A stretch of 64,000 nucleotides of DNA from Flavobacterium sharifuzzamanii (GTDB taxonomy: Bacteria; Bacteroidota; Bacteroidia; Flavobacteriales; Flavobacteriaceae), in assembly GCF_003254585.1 (NCBI RefSeq), contig NZ_QJGZ01000037.1:248001-312000 (forward strand), in the 5' to 3' direction. A model generated the notes under the pieces. It was not told the origin of the DNA. It ran no database searches and saw only the letters and a program-made list of their open reading frames with translations. Position 1 is the stretch's first letter. Each line of letters opens with the position of its first letter. Positions 17,488 to 26,635 of this stretch are shown here, one piece after another. Position numbers and translations under genes: made by a program.

Positions 17488-18060
17488 ATGGCTACTGAAA
17501 ATAAAAATCTATCAGAATACGATAAAAACACAATCCCAAACGCGAAAGACTTTCGGTTTGGGATTGTTGTTTCTGAATGGAATGATACTATAACAGAAGG
17601 ACTTTATAATGGTGCTTTTGACGCTCTAGTTGATTGCGATGTTCCGGCTCAGCAAATTATCCGTTGGAATGTTCCAGGAAGTTTTGAGTTGATTTACGGA
17701 GCTAAAAAAATGCTTCAAACTCAAAATGTTGATGCAGTTATCGTAATTGGATGCGTAATTCAAGGAGAAACGAAACATTTTGATTTTGTTTGTGAAGGTG
17801 TTACGCAAGGAATAAAAGATTTGAACGTTCAAACCGATATTCCAGTTATTTTCTGTGTATTGACAGATAATAATATGCAACAGTCAATTGATAGAAGCGG
17901 AGGAGCTCACGGAAACAAAGGAACTGAAGCAGCAATTGCAGCAATTAAAATGGCTTATATTCGTCAGCAGGCTTCAATGTCTCATGCTTTCAATCAGCCG
18001 TTATTGACTTCTGGGGCGCTTCAAATTGAGGATTCTCCAAAAAAAATAGAAAACGAATAA
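17488..18060 (+). CDS. ribH: 6,7-dimethyl-8-ribityllumazine synthase
   Basis: 190 residues. It catalyses the penultimate step of riboflavin synthesis. Motifs seen: FGIVVSEWNDTITEGL (24-39, substrate pocket Trp), VPGSFELIYGAKKM (62-75), the catalytic His97 in GETKHFDF, PVIFCVLTDNN and a C-terminal GNKGTEAAIAAIKM. The C-terminus carries ~35 extra residues beyond the usual ~155, low in complexity. No FMN riboswitch is visible upstream, and no other rib genes are near. Confidence 0.96.
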   Translation: MATENKNLSEYDKNTIPNAKDFRFGIVVSEWNDTITEGLYNGAFDALVDCDVPAQQIIRWNVPGSFELIYGAKKMLQTQNVDAVIVIGCVIQGETKHFDFVCEGVTQGIKDLNVQTDIPVIFCVLTDNNMQQSIDRSGGAHGNKGTEAAIAAIKMAYIRQQASMSHAFNQPLLTSGALQIEDSPKKIENE

Positions 18061-18083
18061 AGCACGTTTGTTTTAAAAATATT

Positions 18084-18121
18084 AAAACCTATACTGTGTA
18101 ATAATGGTATAGGTTTTTTTG
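18084..18121 (+). terminator. Terminator after ribH
   Basis: AAAACCTATAC (18084-18094) pairs perfectly with GTATAGGTTTT (18107-18117), followed by a T run. Confidence 0.85.
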
Positions 18122-18166
18122 TTTTTTTTATGATTATTCTTATTCTAAAAGCCAACCAAAATTCAT

Positions 18167-18174
18167 TAAATTTG
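18167..18174 (+). promoter_or_regulatory. -7 promoter element for the mutL operon
   Basis: TAAATTTG matches TAnnTTTG and lies 52 bp before the mutL ATG. Confidence 0.5.
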
Positions 18175-18226
18175 TACTTCTTGGTTTGCAAAAACCTAAT
18201 CTAACTTTAAAACCTATTTTTGCTTA

Positions 18227-20167
18227 ATGTCGAGTATTATTCAATTGCTTCCTGATCACGTTGCTAACCAAATTGCTGCTGGAGAAGTGGTTCAAAGACC
18301 AGCTTCAGTCGTAAAAGAATTGTTAGAAAATGCTGTTGATGCCAAAGCAACTGATATCAAATTGATTATAAAAGATGCTGGTAAATCGCTAGTGCAAGTT
18401 ATTGATAATGGAGTCGGAATGACCGTTACTGATGCACGCTTGTGTTTTGCCCGCCATGCAACATCCAAAATCCGTCAGGCCGAAGATTTGTTTTCACTTG
18501 GAACAAAAGGTTTCCGTGGAGAAGCTTTGGCTTCTATCGCGGCGATTGCGCACATGGAAATGAAAACCAAACAGGATCAGGACGAACTTGGAACGCATAT
18601 TGTAATTGAGGGAAGTAAATTTGTTTCGCAAGAGGTGGCAGTTTTACCAAAAGGAACTTCATTTGCGGTTAAAAACTTATTTTTTAATATCCCTGCTCGC
18701 CGTAATTTCTTAAAGTCAGATACAGTTGAGTTTCGTCACGTAATGGATGAGTTCCAGCGTGTGGCATTGGCTCATCCAAATATTCATTTTAGTTTTTACC
18801 ATAACGGCAGCGAAATGTATAATCTTCCTGCAGCAGGATACCGTCAGAGAATTGTGGGTATCATGTCTGGAAAAACAAATGAAAAATTAGTTCCGGTAAA
18901 CGAAGATACTGAGATTATCAATGTTCAAGGTTTTGTTTGCAAGCCAGAGTTTGCAAAGAAAAATAGAGGAGAGCAATTCTTTTTTGTAAATGACCGATTT
19001 ATAAAAAGCAGTTTCCTTCACCATGCCGTTATGTCTGCATACGACGGATTGCTGAAAGATGGTTCTCAGCCAAGTTATTTCTTGTACCTGCAGGTTCCGC
19101 CAAATACAATTGATATCAATATACATCCAACTAAAACAGAAATTAAGTTTGACGATGAGCAAGCTCTTTATGCTATTTTACGAGCGTCTATCAAACATAG
19201 TTTAGGACAGTTTAACGTTGCTCCAGTTTTAGATTTTGACCGTGATGCCAATTTAGATACACCATATCATTATAAAGATGTAGAAGTTGGAATTCCGACC
19301 ATTCAGGTTGATGGAACTTTTAATCCTTTTACAGATGACAAAACCAATCAGCATTACAGTAAAGCTGCTTCTGGATCATCAGGATATAGCTCGGGTTCTT
19401 CTTTTTCGTCTTCATCAGGATCGTCATCTTCTGGATCGTCATATTCAGGATATTCTAAAAGAGTTGAGCCAACGGCAAGCTGGGAAAGTTTGTATGTTGG
19501 TTTAGATACAGAAAATCCTGAAAGCATAGAAAGTTCGCCTTTTACATTCGAAAACGAGGAAGTAACTTCTTCTTTGTTTGATGATGAAGAAGTAGAACAA
19601 GCAACGCAAAAAACGTATCAAATACATAAAAAATACATTGTATCGCCAATAAAATCAGGAATGATTATTGTGGATCAGCAGCGTGCGCATCAGCGAATTT
19701 TGTACGAACAATTTTTACTGAATATGACCGTAAATCAAGCTTCGAGCCAGCAATTGCTTTTTCCGTTAGATTTGTTTTATTCGGCTTCAGAAATGAAACT
19801 GATAGAAGAATTGAAACCTTCTTTGGAAACTACTGGATTTGTTTTTGACGAAAGCAAAACAGATCATGTCGTAATTTCAGGAATTCCTGTAAATATCACA
19901 GAAAGTGAAGTCTCACAGGTGATTGAGCAATTATTGAGCGATTTGCAAGATGGAATTCCTGCAAACAGCTACAGTCAGAATGATACAATTGCCAAATCAA
20001 TGGCTAAAAGTTTAGCGGTTAAAACGGGATCTTATTTAACCGAAAAAGAACAAGATAATTTGGTAAACGGTTTGTTTGCCTGCAAAGATCCAAATATTTC
20101 ACCTTTTCAAAAACCTACCTTCATTACGATGCGTGTTGAAGATATAGATAAAAAGTTTGCCGTATGA
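18227..20167 (+). CDS. mutL: DNA mismatch repair protein MutL
   Basis: 646 residues. The GHKL ATPase domain (1-~330) has all motifs: ELLENAVDA (31-39), DNGVGM (60-65), GFRGEALASI (~95-104) and FFVNDRFIKSS. A Ser/Gly-rich linker (~385-412) follows, then the dimerisation domain (~455-640). The C-terminal metal-site motif, DQHAxxExxxxE in endonuclease-type MutL, reads DQQRAHQRILYEQ here, and the late CPHGRP motif reads NISPFQKP, so nicking activity is doubtful. The stop overlaps the next start (ATGA), giving a coupled mutL-rhomboid-rhomboid-EEP operon. Confidence 0.95.
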   Translation: MSSIIQLLPDHVANQIAAGEVVQRPASVVKELLENAVDAKATDIKLIIKDAGKSLVQVIDNGVGMTVTDARLCFARHATSKIRQAEDLFSLGTKGFRGEALASIAAIAHMEMKTKQDQDELGTHIVIEGSKFVSQEVAVLPKGTSFAVKNLFFNIPARRNFLKSDTVEFRHVMDEFQRVALAHPNIHFSFYHNGSEMYNLPAAGYRQRIVGIMSGKTNEKLVPVNEDTEIINVQGFVCKPEFAKKNRGEQFFFVNDRFIKSSFLHHAVMSAYDGLLKDGSQPSYFLYLQVPPNTIDINIHPTKTEIKFDDEQALYAILRASIKHSLGQFNVAPVLDFDRDANLDTPYHYKDVEVGIPTIQVDGTFNPFTDDKTNQHYSKAASGSSGYSSGSSFSSSSGSSSSGSSYSGYSKRVEPTASWESLYVGLDTENPESIESSPFTFENEEVTSSLFDDEEVEQATQKTYQIHKKYIVSPIKSGMIIVDQQRAHQRILYEQFLLNMTVNQASSQQLLFPLDLFYSASEMKLIEELKPSLETTGFVFDESKTDHVVISGIPVNITESEVSQVIEQLLSDLQDGIPANSYSQNDTIAKSMAKSLAVKTGSYLTEKEQDNLVNGLFACKDPNISPFQKPTFITMRVEDIDKKFAV

Positions 20168-20976
20168 TGAATATGACTCCAGTAGTTAAACAACTGCTAA
20201 TTATTAATATTATTTTTTTTATTGGCTCTCAGTTAGTGCCAGTTTCCTATCAGTATTTAATGCTGTATTATCCTGAAAGCGACAATTTTGGGATTTGGCA
20301 GATCATTACGCATATGTTTATGCATGCACAATTGCCAAATTTCATGCATATTTTATTTAATATGTTTGCATTGGTTTCTTTTGGATCTGCTTTAGAGCAT
20401 TTTTGGGGCGGAAAGAAATTCTTGTTTTTCTATATTTCATGTGGACTTGGAGCTGCTTTATTGCATACGGGAGTAAATTATTTGCAAATACATTCTCTTT
20501 TAGATTCTGTATCTAATTTGAATTTGTCTAAATCGGATCTTCACGTAATATTAAATGCTGATTATCAATCTCTTTTTGATTCAAATGGTAAAATGGTTCA
20601 GGGTGAAGTTTTGAATGTTTTAAGCGAAGCACATTGTAATCAAGAGCAGTTTAATATATTGAGAGAAACAAGTTTCATTGTGCAATCGCCTGTTTTGGGA
20701 GCTTCTGGAGCAATTTATGGTTTGCTAACTGCTTTTGCATTTATGTTTCCAAATGCTCAGCTGGCGCTCTTGTTTATTCCTGTTCCAATCAAAGCAAAAT
20801 ATTTTGTTCCTGGAATTTTAGCAATTGATTTATTCTTAGGTTTTAAAGGAAGTTCTCTATTTGGAAGCGGCGGAACTGGAATTGCACATTTTGCACACGT
20901 TGGTGGTGCAATTGCTGGCTTTTTAATGATGTTGTATTGGAAAAAAAATCAATTCAATAACAACCGTTGGAATTAA
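20164..20976 (+). CDS. Rhomboid intramembrane serine protease (first)
   Basis: 270 residues with six predicted membrane helices. The catalytic dyad is readable: Ser181 in GASGAIYG and His245 in HFAHVGGAIAGF. The conserved HxxxN pattern is seen as HILFNMF (~62). A ~70-residue insert (~105-175) between helices carries several charged residues and no known domain. Its ATG overlaps the mutL stop by 4 bp (further ATGs at 20167 and 20173 are possible starts), so translation is coupled. Substrates are unknown. Confidence 0.92.
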   Translation: MMNMTPVVKQLLIINIIFFIGSQLVPVSYQYLMLYYPESDNFGIWQIITHMFMHAQLPNFMHILFNMFALVSFGSALEHFWGGKKFLFFYISCGLGAALLHTGVNYLQIHSLLDSVSNLNLSKSDLHVILNADYQSLFDSNGKMVQGEVLNVLSEAHCNQEQFNILRETSFIVQSPVLGASGAIYGLLTAFAFMFPNAQLALLFIPVPIKAKYFVPGILAIDLFLGFKGSSLFGSGGTGIAHFAHVGGAIAGFLMMLYWKKNQFNNNRWN

Positions 20977-21018
20977 TTTTTAACTTTAAAGTACGAATTC
21001 TAAAATAGAAGAATTTTT

Positions 21019-21882
21019 ATGAATATTCTAGACGATTTAAAATTACAGTATAGATTGGGTGGTATCGCTATGCGAGTTATGTATTGGAACATAGGATGTT
21101 TTATTGTATCACTTATCTTTTTCTATCAATTTTCAGTAGGTCAGTTTGCTTTTCCAAATTGGCTGGCTTTGTCGTCAGATCCTCAGGTTTTTATGTTTAA
21201 ACCTTGGACTTTTTTAACGTATGCTTTTTTTCATGACGGATTTTTTCATCTGTTATTCAATATGATGGTGCTTAATTTTGCGAGCACGTTGTTTCTGACT
21301 TATTTTACTCAAAAGCAATATTTAGGATTGTATCTTTTAAGTGCTCTTTTTGCAGGAGTAGCTTTTGCATTGAGTTTTTATTTTTCTAATATCAGCGGTT
21401 CTATTGTTGGTGCCTCGGCGGCCATTATGGCTATTTTAGTAGCGGCAACCACTTATTCTCCTTTAATGAATGTGCGTTTGTTTCTATTCGGAAATGTGAA
21501 ACTTTGGCATATAACAGCTGTTATTCTAATTTTAGATTTAATGCAGTTTCGTCTTGGAAATATGGGCGGACACATCTCACATCTTGCGGGTGCTTTCTTC
21601 GGATTTGCTTATATTAAATTGCTTCAAAACGGTACCGATTTAAGTATCATTGTTTCTAAAACATTAGATTTCTTTGTAAATCTTTTTAGAAAATCTCCTA
21701 CGACCCCATTTACAAAAGTTCATAAAAATTACAAAAAACCTACAGAAAAAACTACATCAAGAATTGTTACAAAAGATAAAACGCAACAGCAGATTGATGA
21801 AATTTTAGACAAGATAAGCCAGTCAGGATACGATTGTCTGACAAAGGAAGAAAAAGAGTTTTTATTTAAAGCTGGAAAATAA
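21019..21882 (+). CDS. Rhomboid intramembrane serine protease (second)
   Basis: 287 residues, six membrane helices (~20-200) and a Lys-rich cytosolic tail (~210-287). The catalytic Ser is at ~133 in GASAAIMA, a variant of GASG where the second Gly is Ala. The catalytic His is ~188 in HISHLAGAFFGF. The HLLFNMMVL motif (~77) is conserved. It is 42 bp after the first rhomboid and part of the mutL operon. The Gly-to-Ala change in the serine motif is also seen in other rhomboids, so it is probably active. Confidence 0.9.
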   Translation: MNILDDLKLQYRLGGIAMRVMYWNIGCFIVSLIFFYQFSVGQFAFPNWLALSSDPQVFMFKPWTFLTYAFFHDGFFHLLFNMMVLNFASTLFLTYFTQKQYLGLYLLSALFAGVAFALSFYFSNISGSIVGASAAIMAILVAATTYSPLMNVRLFLFGNVKLWHITAVILILDLMQFRLGNMGGHISHLAGAFFGFAYIKLLQNGTDLSIIVSKTLDFFVNLFRKSPTTPFTKVHKNYKKPTEKTTSRIVTKDKTQQQIDEILDKISQSGYDCLTKEEKEFLFKAGK

Positions 21883-21899
21883 ACTTGTAGGAGATAAAT

Positions 21900-22946
21900 A
21901 TGAAAAACCTTTCTTGGTTTAATAAAATAATGTTCTTTTTGAACATAGTGCTGACTGTGCTTACATTTAGTATCTATGTTTTACCTTTTTTAGCACCTAA
22001 AAGTTTTCCGCTTTTATCGGTGCTTACTTTGTTTATGCCTGCTTTTTTTGTGGCCAATATATTGTTTTTTATCTATTGGGGAATTCAGTTTAAAAAACGA
22101 CTTATTTTGTCTGGTTTGGTTTTGCTGACCGGAATTACATTCATCAGTAAATTTTATAAGTTTTCTGGAAAAGAATATGTGAAAGACGAAAAAGATTTCT
22201 CTGTAATGAGTTATAATGTGCGTCTTTTTAATGTTTTTAAATGGCTGGATCGTGATGATATTCCGTCAAATATAAAGGCTTTTATAGACGAAAAAGATCC
22301 TGATATTTTATGCATTCAAGAATACTCAAATTCGGCACATTTGGATTTAAAAGTATATCCGCACCGTTATATATTTATTGATGGTAAAAAAATTAAAACT
22401 GGGCAGGCTATTTTTTCTAAGTTTCCTATTATTGATCAAGGAAATATCATTTTTCCTAAGTCGGACAACAATGTAGTTTATGCTGATATTAAACGCGGAA
22501 AAGATATTATTCGTGTCTATAATATGCACTTGCAATCAATTAAAATATCTCCAGATGTAAGCGAGATTTCCGATGATATTGATAATGTAAATCAGAAAAA
22601 ATCGCAGCGTATTTACGCTAGAATTAGTAAAGGATTTACGCAACAGCAAGAACAAGCTGAAATTTTTAAAGAGCATATCAAGAAATGCAATTACCCAATT
22701 ATTATCTGTGGAGACATGAATAACAGTCCGTTTTCTTATGTGTATCGAAATATAAAGGGGAAACTAAAAGATGCTTTTGAAGAAGCTGGAAAAGGTTTTG
22801 GAGCTACTTATAAATTCAAATACTATCCTGCTAGAATTGATTATATTTTTACCGACAGTAAAATGAAAGTAAAGCAATTTGAAAGTTTTCCTGATTTTGA
22901 AAATTCAGATCATTATCCAATTATGACAAAACTTTCGATTGAATGA
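21900..22946 (+). CDS. Endonuclease/exonuclease/phosphatase family membrane protein
   Basis: 348 residues. Three hydrophobic segments occupy ~1-85, then an EEP fold (~100-345) with VMSYNVRLFN (~101), the metal-binding Glu in LCIQEYS (~137), GDMNNSPFSYVYR (~268) and the terminal SDHYPIM (~338). The catalytic domain probably faces the periplasm. This gene closes the mutL-rhomboid operon, with 17 bp after the second rhomboid. The substrate could be nucleic acid, a phosphoinositide-like lipid or another phosphodiester; sequence does not tell. Confidence 0.85.
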   Translation: MKNLSWFNKIMFFLNIVLTVLTFSIYVLPFLAPKSFPLLSVLTLFMPAFFVANILFFIYWGIQFKKRLILSGLVLLTGITFISKFYKFSGKEYVKDEKDFSVMSYNVRLFNVFKWLDRDDIPSNIKAFIDEKDPDILCIQEYSNSAHLDLKVYPHRYIFIDGKKIKTGQAIFSKFPIIDQGNIIFPKSDNNVVYADIKRGKDIIRVYNMHLQSIKISPDVSEISDDIDNVNQKKSQRIYARISKGFTQQQEQAEIFKEHIKKCNYPIIICGDMNNSPFSYVYRNIKGKLKDAFEEAGKGFGATYKFKYYPARIDYIFTDSKMKVKQFESFPDFENSDHYPIMTKLSIE

Positions 22947-23010
22947 TTCTTTTAGTCAAAAGTCGAAAGTCAAAAGTGTAATTTATAATTCACAATTTAC
23001 AATTCACAAC

Positions 23011-23625
23011 TTATATGATTTTCTGCGTTTTTAAATAATCCATTGCAAATTTACCTTCGTTAAAAAGTAAATCCAAAACACTTAAATTGTTGATAAAACC
23101 GTGCTTGTCATCAAATACCTGAGTGTATTTTTCAAAAGAATTAGCGTCTTTTTTTCCGTTTGCCAAATATCTGAAATCGGTAAAATTGGCTACCTCATGG
23201 AAATACTCTGTAGTTTTTCCGAATTCCAGTTTCATTCGAAGGCATTTAGTGACAACATCTAAAACTTCGAAGTTTAAATCCATCAAAAATTGGTGCTTTT
23301 TCTCGAAAATAGGAGTAATATCATCTTCGAAATACTCAAAGAAAGGTGAGCTTCTATATGCGGCTTCAAGCGATTTAAAATGCTGTTTCTGCCAATCAAA
23401 TTCGTTTTCGATCAAAATGTCTTTTGTCTTTTGATGCGTTGCTTTAGAATGCTTAACAGGAATATTTAATAATTGAATTCCATTTGGACTATAGATGTAT
23501 GTTCTGTTTCTATTGGTCTGTTTTTGAAAATTATCTTCCATTTCAAAAGTAATGCTGTCTGATTGGGCTATAACAGCAAAATGACTGATAGATGGGAAAT
23601 AAGTTGGAAGTATTAAGGAATTCAT
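23011..23625 (-). CDS. WbqC-family protein
   Basis: 204 residues of the WbqC/PF08889 type: YFPSISHFAVIAQSD near the N-terminus, QTNRNRTYIYSPNGIQLLNIPV, and KSLEAAYRSSPFFEYFEDDITP, which are family hallmarks. In O-antigen clusters WbqC-like proteins are linked to sugar-nucleotide assembly, but in flavobacteria the gene commonly sits beside lepB, so its role here is unclear. It lies in the same direction as lepB, separated from it by a perfect 24-bp hairpin. Confidence 0.85.
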   Translation of the reverse strand: MNSLILPTYFPSISHFAVIAQSDSITFEMEDNFQKQTNRNRTYIYSPNGIQLLNIPVKHSKATHQKTKDILIENEFDWQKQHFKSLEAAYRSSPFFEYFEDDITPIFEKKHQFLMDLNFEVLDVVTKCLRMKLEFGKTTEYFHEVANFTDFRYLANGKKDANSFEKYTQVFDDKHGFINNLSVLDLLFNEGKFAMDYLKTQKII

Positions 23626-23646
23626 AGTTTTAATTCTTGTTTAAAC

Positions 23647-23702
23647 GTTTCAGGTTTCAAGTTTCAAGTTTTTGTGTGAACTTGAAACTTGAAACCTGAA
23701 AC
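23647..23702. terminator. Perfect 24-bp hairpin, lepB terminator or repeat
   Basis: Arms 23647-23670 and 23679-23702 are exact complements around an 8-nt loop; the core is GGTTTCAAGTTTCAAG. A run of A on the + strand gives a T tract on the - strand only partly. It lies between lepB and wbqC and may end the lepB transcript. Confidence 0.65.
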
Positions 23703-23721
23703 AAAAATAACTTATTTTTTA

Positions 23722-25275
23722 TTATGCTTTATTCTCTCTTCTTTTTTTCCAGATAAAATCTCCTGCGAAATAAATAGCAAGAAGTATTAGGAAGTATTTA
23801 AAGTAAGAGTGAGGCTGACCTTCGCCATCTACAGTTGTAAATACTCTGCTCCAGCGAATTTTATTGATGCCTTTACCGTTAGTGTCCCAGCTCATCCAAA
23901 TGAATACTGGTTTTCCTACGATATGATCTTCAGGAACATATCCCCAGTAACGGCTATCTTCTGAGTTATGACGGTTGTCTCCCATCATCCAGTAGTAGTT
24001 CTGTTTGAATGTGTACGTTGTTGCTGGTTTACCATTGATTAAGAATTTTGAGCCTTGCAATTCCAATGTGTTTCCTTCATAATTAGTAATAATTTCTTTA
24101 TAGAAAGGAAGAGATTCATTTGTTAGTGCAACTGTTTTTCCAGCTTCAGGAATATAAATTGGTCCCATATTATCTTGGTTCCATTTGTTGATGTGAGGAA
24201 AAATAGCATTGTCATCTCCATGATCAACTTTTCTAATTACAGCAGTAACACCAGGAGTGTTTTTAAATCTTTCTGCTCCAGCTTCTGTTAGTGCACCTAA
24301 ATAAAGTGTATCTCTTTTTTCGGTTCTAAAACCTGCAGGATCTGTAATATCTAATTCTTTGAAAATTGTTTCAAAATCAATCGGTGTTTTGCCGTCTAAT
24401 GCTACAGCGTATGAATACTGCGGTTTTGCTCTTTCTGGTAAAACTAATTTTTTTCCGTTAATAAAAACGTAACCATCTTTTATTGATAAACTGTCTCCAG
24501 GAATACCAACACATCTTTTTACGTAATTTGATTTTTTGTCAATTGGTTTAATAACACCAGGCCTTCCTTTTGGCTCAAAGAAATAATGAACCGTATCTAC
24601 AGGCCAGTTAAAGACGACAATATCGCATCGGTTTATTTTCTGAAAAGCTGGTAGTCTTAAGTATGGTAATTGTGGCCAGCTTAAATACGATTTGCTCTTT
24701 GTCATAGGAATAGAGTCGTGAACCATTGGTAATGCAACAGTTGTCATTGGGACTCTAGGTCCGTAGTTTAATTTGCTTACAAATAAGAAATCACCAATCA
24801 ATAAAGATTTTTCTAAAGATGATGTCGGAATAGTGTAAGGCTGTACAACATAAGTGTGTACTAATGTTGCAACTATAATAGCAAATAATAAAGAGCTAAC
24901 AGTATCTGCTGCTTTGTTTTCTGGAGTTAATTTGCGGTCTTTGTTGTATTCTAATTTTTGAGTATAATTAACAACATAGATATAAAAGCCTAAGGTAAAA
25001 AGACCTAAAACAGTATCTAAAGTTGACTTTTTGCCAAATGTTCTTAATGTTTCAACCCATACAACTGGAAACATAATTAAGTTGATGATTGGGATAAAAA
25101 GTAGTATTGTCCACCATGTTGGGCGTCCTATAATCTTCATTAAAACGATTGAATTGTATACCGGAATTGCAGCTTCCCAGCTTTTTCTTCCTGCTGCCTG
25201 ATATAATTTCCATGTTCCAAGAAAGTGAATAATTTGAACGGCTAGGAAAAATACGAACCAAGAGTAAAATGTCAT
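23722..25275 (-). CDS. lepB: Signal peptidase I, long form
   Basis: 517 residues, well above the E. coli 324. The N-terminal third (~1-130) holds several membrane helices of DUF5684 type (NSIVLMKIIGRPTWWTI). The peptidase follows: catalytic Ser153 in IPTSSLEKSLLIGD (the usual IPSGSM is changed), catalytic Lys253 in NYVKRCVGIPGDSL, box E GDNRHNSEDSRYWGYVP (~435), and a C-terminal membrane helix (~495). There are large inserts between the two catalytic boxes, typical of Bacteroidota. It is downstream of dapB in the parA-parB operon. Confidence 0.94.
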   Translation of the reverse strand: MTFYSWFVFFLAVQIIHFLGTWKLYQAAGRKSWEAAIPVYNSIVLMKIIGRPTWWTILLFIPIINLIMFPVVWVETLRTFGKKSTLDTVLGLFTLGFYIYVVNYTQKLEYNKDRKLTPENKAADTVSSLLFAIIVATLVHTYVVQPYTIPTSSLEKSLLIGDFLFVSKLNYGPRVPMTTVALPMVHDSIPMTKSKSYLSWPQLPYLRLPAFQKINRCDIVVFNWPVDTVHYFFEPKGRPGVIKPIDKKSNYVKRCVGIPGDSLSIKDGYVFINGKKLVLPERAKPQYSYAVALDGKTPIDFETIFKELDITDPAGFRTEKRDTLYLGALTEAGAERFKNTPGVTAVIRKVDHGDDNAIFPHINKWNQDNMGPIYIPEAGKTVALTNESLPFYKEIITNYEGNTLELQGSKFLINGKPATTYTFKQNYYWMMGDNRHNSEDSRYWGYVPEDHIVGKPVFIWMSWDTNGKGINKIRWSRVFTTVDGEGQPHSYFKYFLILLAIYFAGDFIWKKRRENKA

Positions 25276-25332
25276 AATATTGTATTTTAAGTTTTAAACT
25301 CAAGCTTTTGAAGATTTTGAGTTTTGGTCAAT

Positions 25333-26034
25333 TTATTGTAAGTTTAGTACATCTTTCATAGAGAAAATTCCCTGCTTTCCTGCCAGCCATTCTGCAGCAA
25401 TGACAGCGCCAAGGGCAAAACCTTCACGGTTGTGAGCGGTATGTTTGATTTCGATGCTATCAATAGCTGAGTCGTAATTTACAGTGTGAGTGCCAGGTAC
25501 TTCTCCGATTCTTTTTGCTTCGATATGAATTTCGTTTGCTTTTGCCTCATCCAAAGTCCAATTTGCATAGTTGCTATTTTGGATAACACCTTGAGCCAAA
25601 GAAATAGCAGTTCCGCTTGGAGCGTCAAGTTTGTGAATGTGGTGAATTTCTTCCATCGAAACTTTATAAGAATCGAATTGCTTCATGATTTTAGCTAAAT
25701 ACTCATTTAACCCGAAGAAAATGTTTACTCCTAAACTGAAATTTGAGCTAGAGATGAATCCTCCTTTTTTCTCATTGCAAAGCGCAATCATTTCATCATA
25801 ATGTTCTAGCCATCCTGTTGTTCCTGATACTACAGGTACATTAGCGTTAAAAGATGCTGAGATGTTACTAACTGCTGCTGATGGTACACTGAAATCAATG
25901 GCAACATCGGCTGTTGAAAGTCCGTCATAGGTGTTGAATTCGTCTTTCCTTAAAACTATTTCATGACCTCTTTCTAAAGCAATTCTTTCGATTACTTTAC
26001 CCATTTTTCCGTATCCTAAAAGCGCAATTTTCAT
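25333..26034 (-). CDS. dapB: 4-hydroxy-tetrahydrodipicolinate reductase
   Basis: 233 residues, making tetrahydrodipicolinate for lysine and meso-diaminopimelate. The Rossmann start is MKIALLGYGKMGKVIE. The catalytic stretch EIHHIHKLDAPSGTAISLA (~148-166) has the His/Lys pair of the family. The enzyme is shorter than the E. coli form (273), as is typical of Bacteroidota. It is 40 bp after the DUF5683 gene, in the par-lepB operon. Confidence 0.96.
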   Translation of the reverse strand: MKIALLGYGKMGKVIERIALERGHEIVLRKDEFNTYDGLSTADVAIDFSVPSAAVSNISASFNANVPVVSGTTGWLEHYDEMIALCNEKKGGFISSSNFSLGVNIFFGLNEYLAKIMKQFDSYKVSMEEIHHIHKLDAPSGTAISLAQGVIQNSNYANWTLDEAKANEIHIEAKRIGEVPGTHTVNYDSAIDSIEIKHTAHNREGFALGAVIAAEWLAGKQGIFSMKDVLNLQ

Positions 26035-26074
26035 TATGATTTGTTTTTTGATTTTTTAAATAGAATGTGATCTA

Positions 26075-26635
26075 TTAAAACTTATAATTAAAGGTTAGTC
26101 CGACATTTGGTCTAAATGTTACATCGTCGGGATAAATTTCTGGACGCATCGAAAGCCTTTCGTTTACATTAAACTGTATCAGAGCGGCATCAACGTTGGC
26201 ATCGATGATATTTAGAACATAGAATCCAACAACAAATAAAGCAGATAAATCTCTATTTCGTTGATAAAACTTTTGTCCGTCAATAAGACGACTGTCGTCT
26301 AAGAATTGATATTTGTCATCGTTGTAGCCTTCTAATCTTCGTTTGTAAGCGTCACGATAATCATGGTATTTCTTGTTATTGTCTATGTAGAAATATAAAC
26401 TTGTTCCAATTGCTCCGTAAACCAATGGAATTTTCCAGTATTTTTTGTTGTATGCTTGACCTAAACCTGGTAGTACAGCAGAATAGAAAGCAGCTTTTGC
26501 TGGTGTAAGCGGGTCTATTTCTTCTAATGCAGTAGTGTCTTTTACGACCAAAACCGTGTCTTTTTTTGCTTGGGCAAAAAGAGAGACGGTTCCTGTTAGA
26601 AAGAACAATAAACCAATGGGGACAATCTTATTCAC
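26075..26635 (-). CDS. DUF5683 membrane-associated protein
   Basis: 186 residues with a signal peptide (MNKIVPIGLLFFLTGTVSLFAQ) and the DUF5683 block SAVLPGLGQAYNKKYWKIPLVY (~52-73), usually read as two short membrane helices. It is found in Bacteroidota beside par and lep genes, with no known function. The start is GTG at 26635, overlapping the parB stop by one base (TAGTG), so translation is coupled. The end FRPNVGLTFNYKF resembles an outer-membrane-type strand. Confidence 0.85.
   Translation of the reverse strand: MNKIVPIGLLFFLTGTVSLFAQAKKDTVLVVKDTTALEEIDPLTPAKAAFYSAVLPGLGQAYNKKYWKIPLVYGAIGTSLYFYIDNNKKYHDYRDAYKRRLEGYNDDKYQFLDDSRLIDGQKFYQRNRDLSALFVVGFYVLNIIDANVDAALIQFNVNERLSMRPEIYPDDVTFRPNVGLTFNYKF

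Noticed and set aside
19287..19505. A frame inside mutL across the Ser-rich linker
   Set aside because: Arises from the low-complexity TCN repeat in the linker; mutL frame is continuous.
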